Position numbers and translations under genes: made by a program
Part shown: piece by piece, positions 36,910 to 37,699 of the stretch
Position numbering within the stretch: the first letter of the stretch is position 1
How the letters are laid out: each line of letters starts with the position of its first letter
The notes under the pieces: generated by a model
Told to the model about the DNA's origin: nothing
What the model saw: the letters and a program-made list of their open reading frames with translations, nothing else
The model's database searches: none
From: a virus
Reading direction: 5' to 3' (one strand)
DNA: 37,699 nt
Virus record (IMG/VR): IMGVR_UViG_3300008113_000151
Span: 1-37,699 of that record

Positions 36910-37699
36910 AGCGTTTTCGCAGTCAGCTCAGCGGTTGTCATAGCGTCTTTGTAAATAATCACGTCCTTGATGTACCCGTTAAGATTCTCCGCAATCGACG
37001 CAGCCGTAATGACCGGAATCGTCGCAGCCGTGTCGCTGGTGCTTGCCACACCGTTAAGTGCAGCGATCACTTGGTTTTGCTTGTAGCTCAAAGCGATTTT
37101 GTTCACACCAGACTTGAACTGCGGCAAAGGCTGATTGCTTTGCAAAGTCGTTCCGAGAATCGAAGCTGTGCCTGAGTTTTGGACGGCTGTCCATGTGATT
37201 GCGTCTGGTGAGTACAGAAGAACACCGCCGTTACCTGCGGCATACCAGAGTTGATCGCGTTGGGAGAACATGACGGAGTTGAGGTTGGCGGTTGTGTTGG
37301 AGGTGCGGATAACATGATTTGCGCCGTTTGCATCTAGGGTCACAATTGTTCCTGCCTGCCCGACCAAAACAAAGATGTTGTTTGCAAAATCGACACCTCT
37401 GAGTTGTCCTGTTGCAGACGGGGTAACGCCTGTGATGGTTATCGTCAGCCAAGATGCGCCGTTATCCGTGCTTCTACGAATTGTTCGAGTAGTGCCTGCG
37501 GCAGTGGAAAGCGCAACAACAAACACGTTGCCGTTTCTAGCAATGTCTTCGTGAATGTAACCTACATCTGCTGACACCGGTATTTCTGCCCATACCTCGC
37601 CGTTAGTGCTGCGTCTAAAGTTAATGTTCTGATTCAAAGCGTAAAACTGATCGCCTAAAAATCTAACATTGGTCATTGATGCAGTCGTCCCACTCACCC
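36906..37699 (-). CDS. Tail-fibre/adhesin propeller region (3' part)
   Basis: This is the C-terminal 226 residues (36906-37585) of the adhesin whose upstream part lies at 1-1093; bases 37586-37699 repeat the window start. It contains the last propeller-type repeats, with motifs such as RRSTDNGASW and YSPDAITW. It finishes with a short segment, NGYIKDVIIYKDAMTTAEL, that resembles the last strands of a LamG/concanavalin-like domain. A GTG at 37695-37697 could be read as a start, but the frame is open far upstream, so it is internal. The stop overlaps the ATG of the next gene (36909) by ATGA. The family assignment rests on repeat pattern only. Confidence 0.75.
   Translation of the reverse strand, partial: VSGTTASMTNVRFLGDQFYALNQNINFRRSTNGEVWAEIPVSADVGYIHEDIARNGNVFVVALSTAAGTTRTIRRSTDNGASWLTITITGVTPSATGQLRGVDFANNIFVLVGQAGTIVTLDANGANHVIRTSNTTANLNSVMFSQRDQLWYAAGNGGVLLYSPDAITWTAVQNSGTASILGTTLQSNQPLPQFKSGVNKIALSYKQNQVIAALNGVASTSDTAATIPVITAASIAENLNGYIKDVIIYKDAMTTAELTAKTL
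37586..37699. repeat. Terminal overlap (copy of 1-114)
   Basis: Exact copy of the first 114 bases of the window, marking circular closure. No gene should be counted twice here. Confidence 0.9.

Overview
The window is a complete, circularly closed genome of a tailed phage with a podovirus-type gene set. Bases 1-114 are repeated exactly at 37586-37699, so the unique genome is 37,585 bp and the window ends fall arbitrarily inside a tail-fibre/adhesin gene. The major capsid protein and adaptor resemble the SU10 families. The portal is long and P22-like with a Gln/Met-rich coiled-coil tail. A P22 gp10-like stabilisation protein and a block of internal (ejection) proteins complete the picture. I see no integrase, repressor, DNA polymerase, RNA polymerase or tRNA, so it looks lytic and dependent on host polymerases. 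The host cannot be read from the sequence; the gene style recalls phages of aquatic Gram-negative bacteria (inference).

Layout. Two operons diverge from a control region at 12426-12686. The rightward operon (12687-19226) starts with a Zn-finger-like protein, a lambda O-like initiator carrying 11-bp-phased iterons (probable origin) and a helicase-loader-like protein. A Ref-type HNH nuclease, a PD-(D/E)XK-like protein, two winged-helix proteins, a DUF3310 protein and many small genes follow. It ends at a tandem Rho-independent terminator, with one or two further genes beyond. The leftward early operon (12425-8669) carries an ERF annealing protein, a YqaJ exonuclease, SSB and a chain of very small overlapping genes.

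Leftward from 8391, through the window start and round to 19772, lies the late region. In order it holds a truncated SNF2-type helicase, TerS, TerL, portal, a large fibre/adhesin module, small head genes, scaffold, capsid, adaptor, a collar-domain fibre, lysozyme, holin, a stabilisation protein, a GNAT-like protein and five ejection-type proteins. The last two look like fragments of polyvalent-protein architecture, including a predicted ADP-ribosyltransferase.

Most adjacent genes overlap by ATGA, GTGA or TAATG, so translation is heavily coupled. Three points deserve most attention. A conserved promoter-like 14-mer precedes three early genes. A short leftward RNA resembling lambda OOP may lie next to the replication operon. 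Two loci look broken or spliced: the -1 frame break in the adhesin (1009-1093), and the head-on junction of a beheaded helicase with a holin (about 8335-8400).
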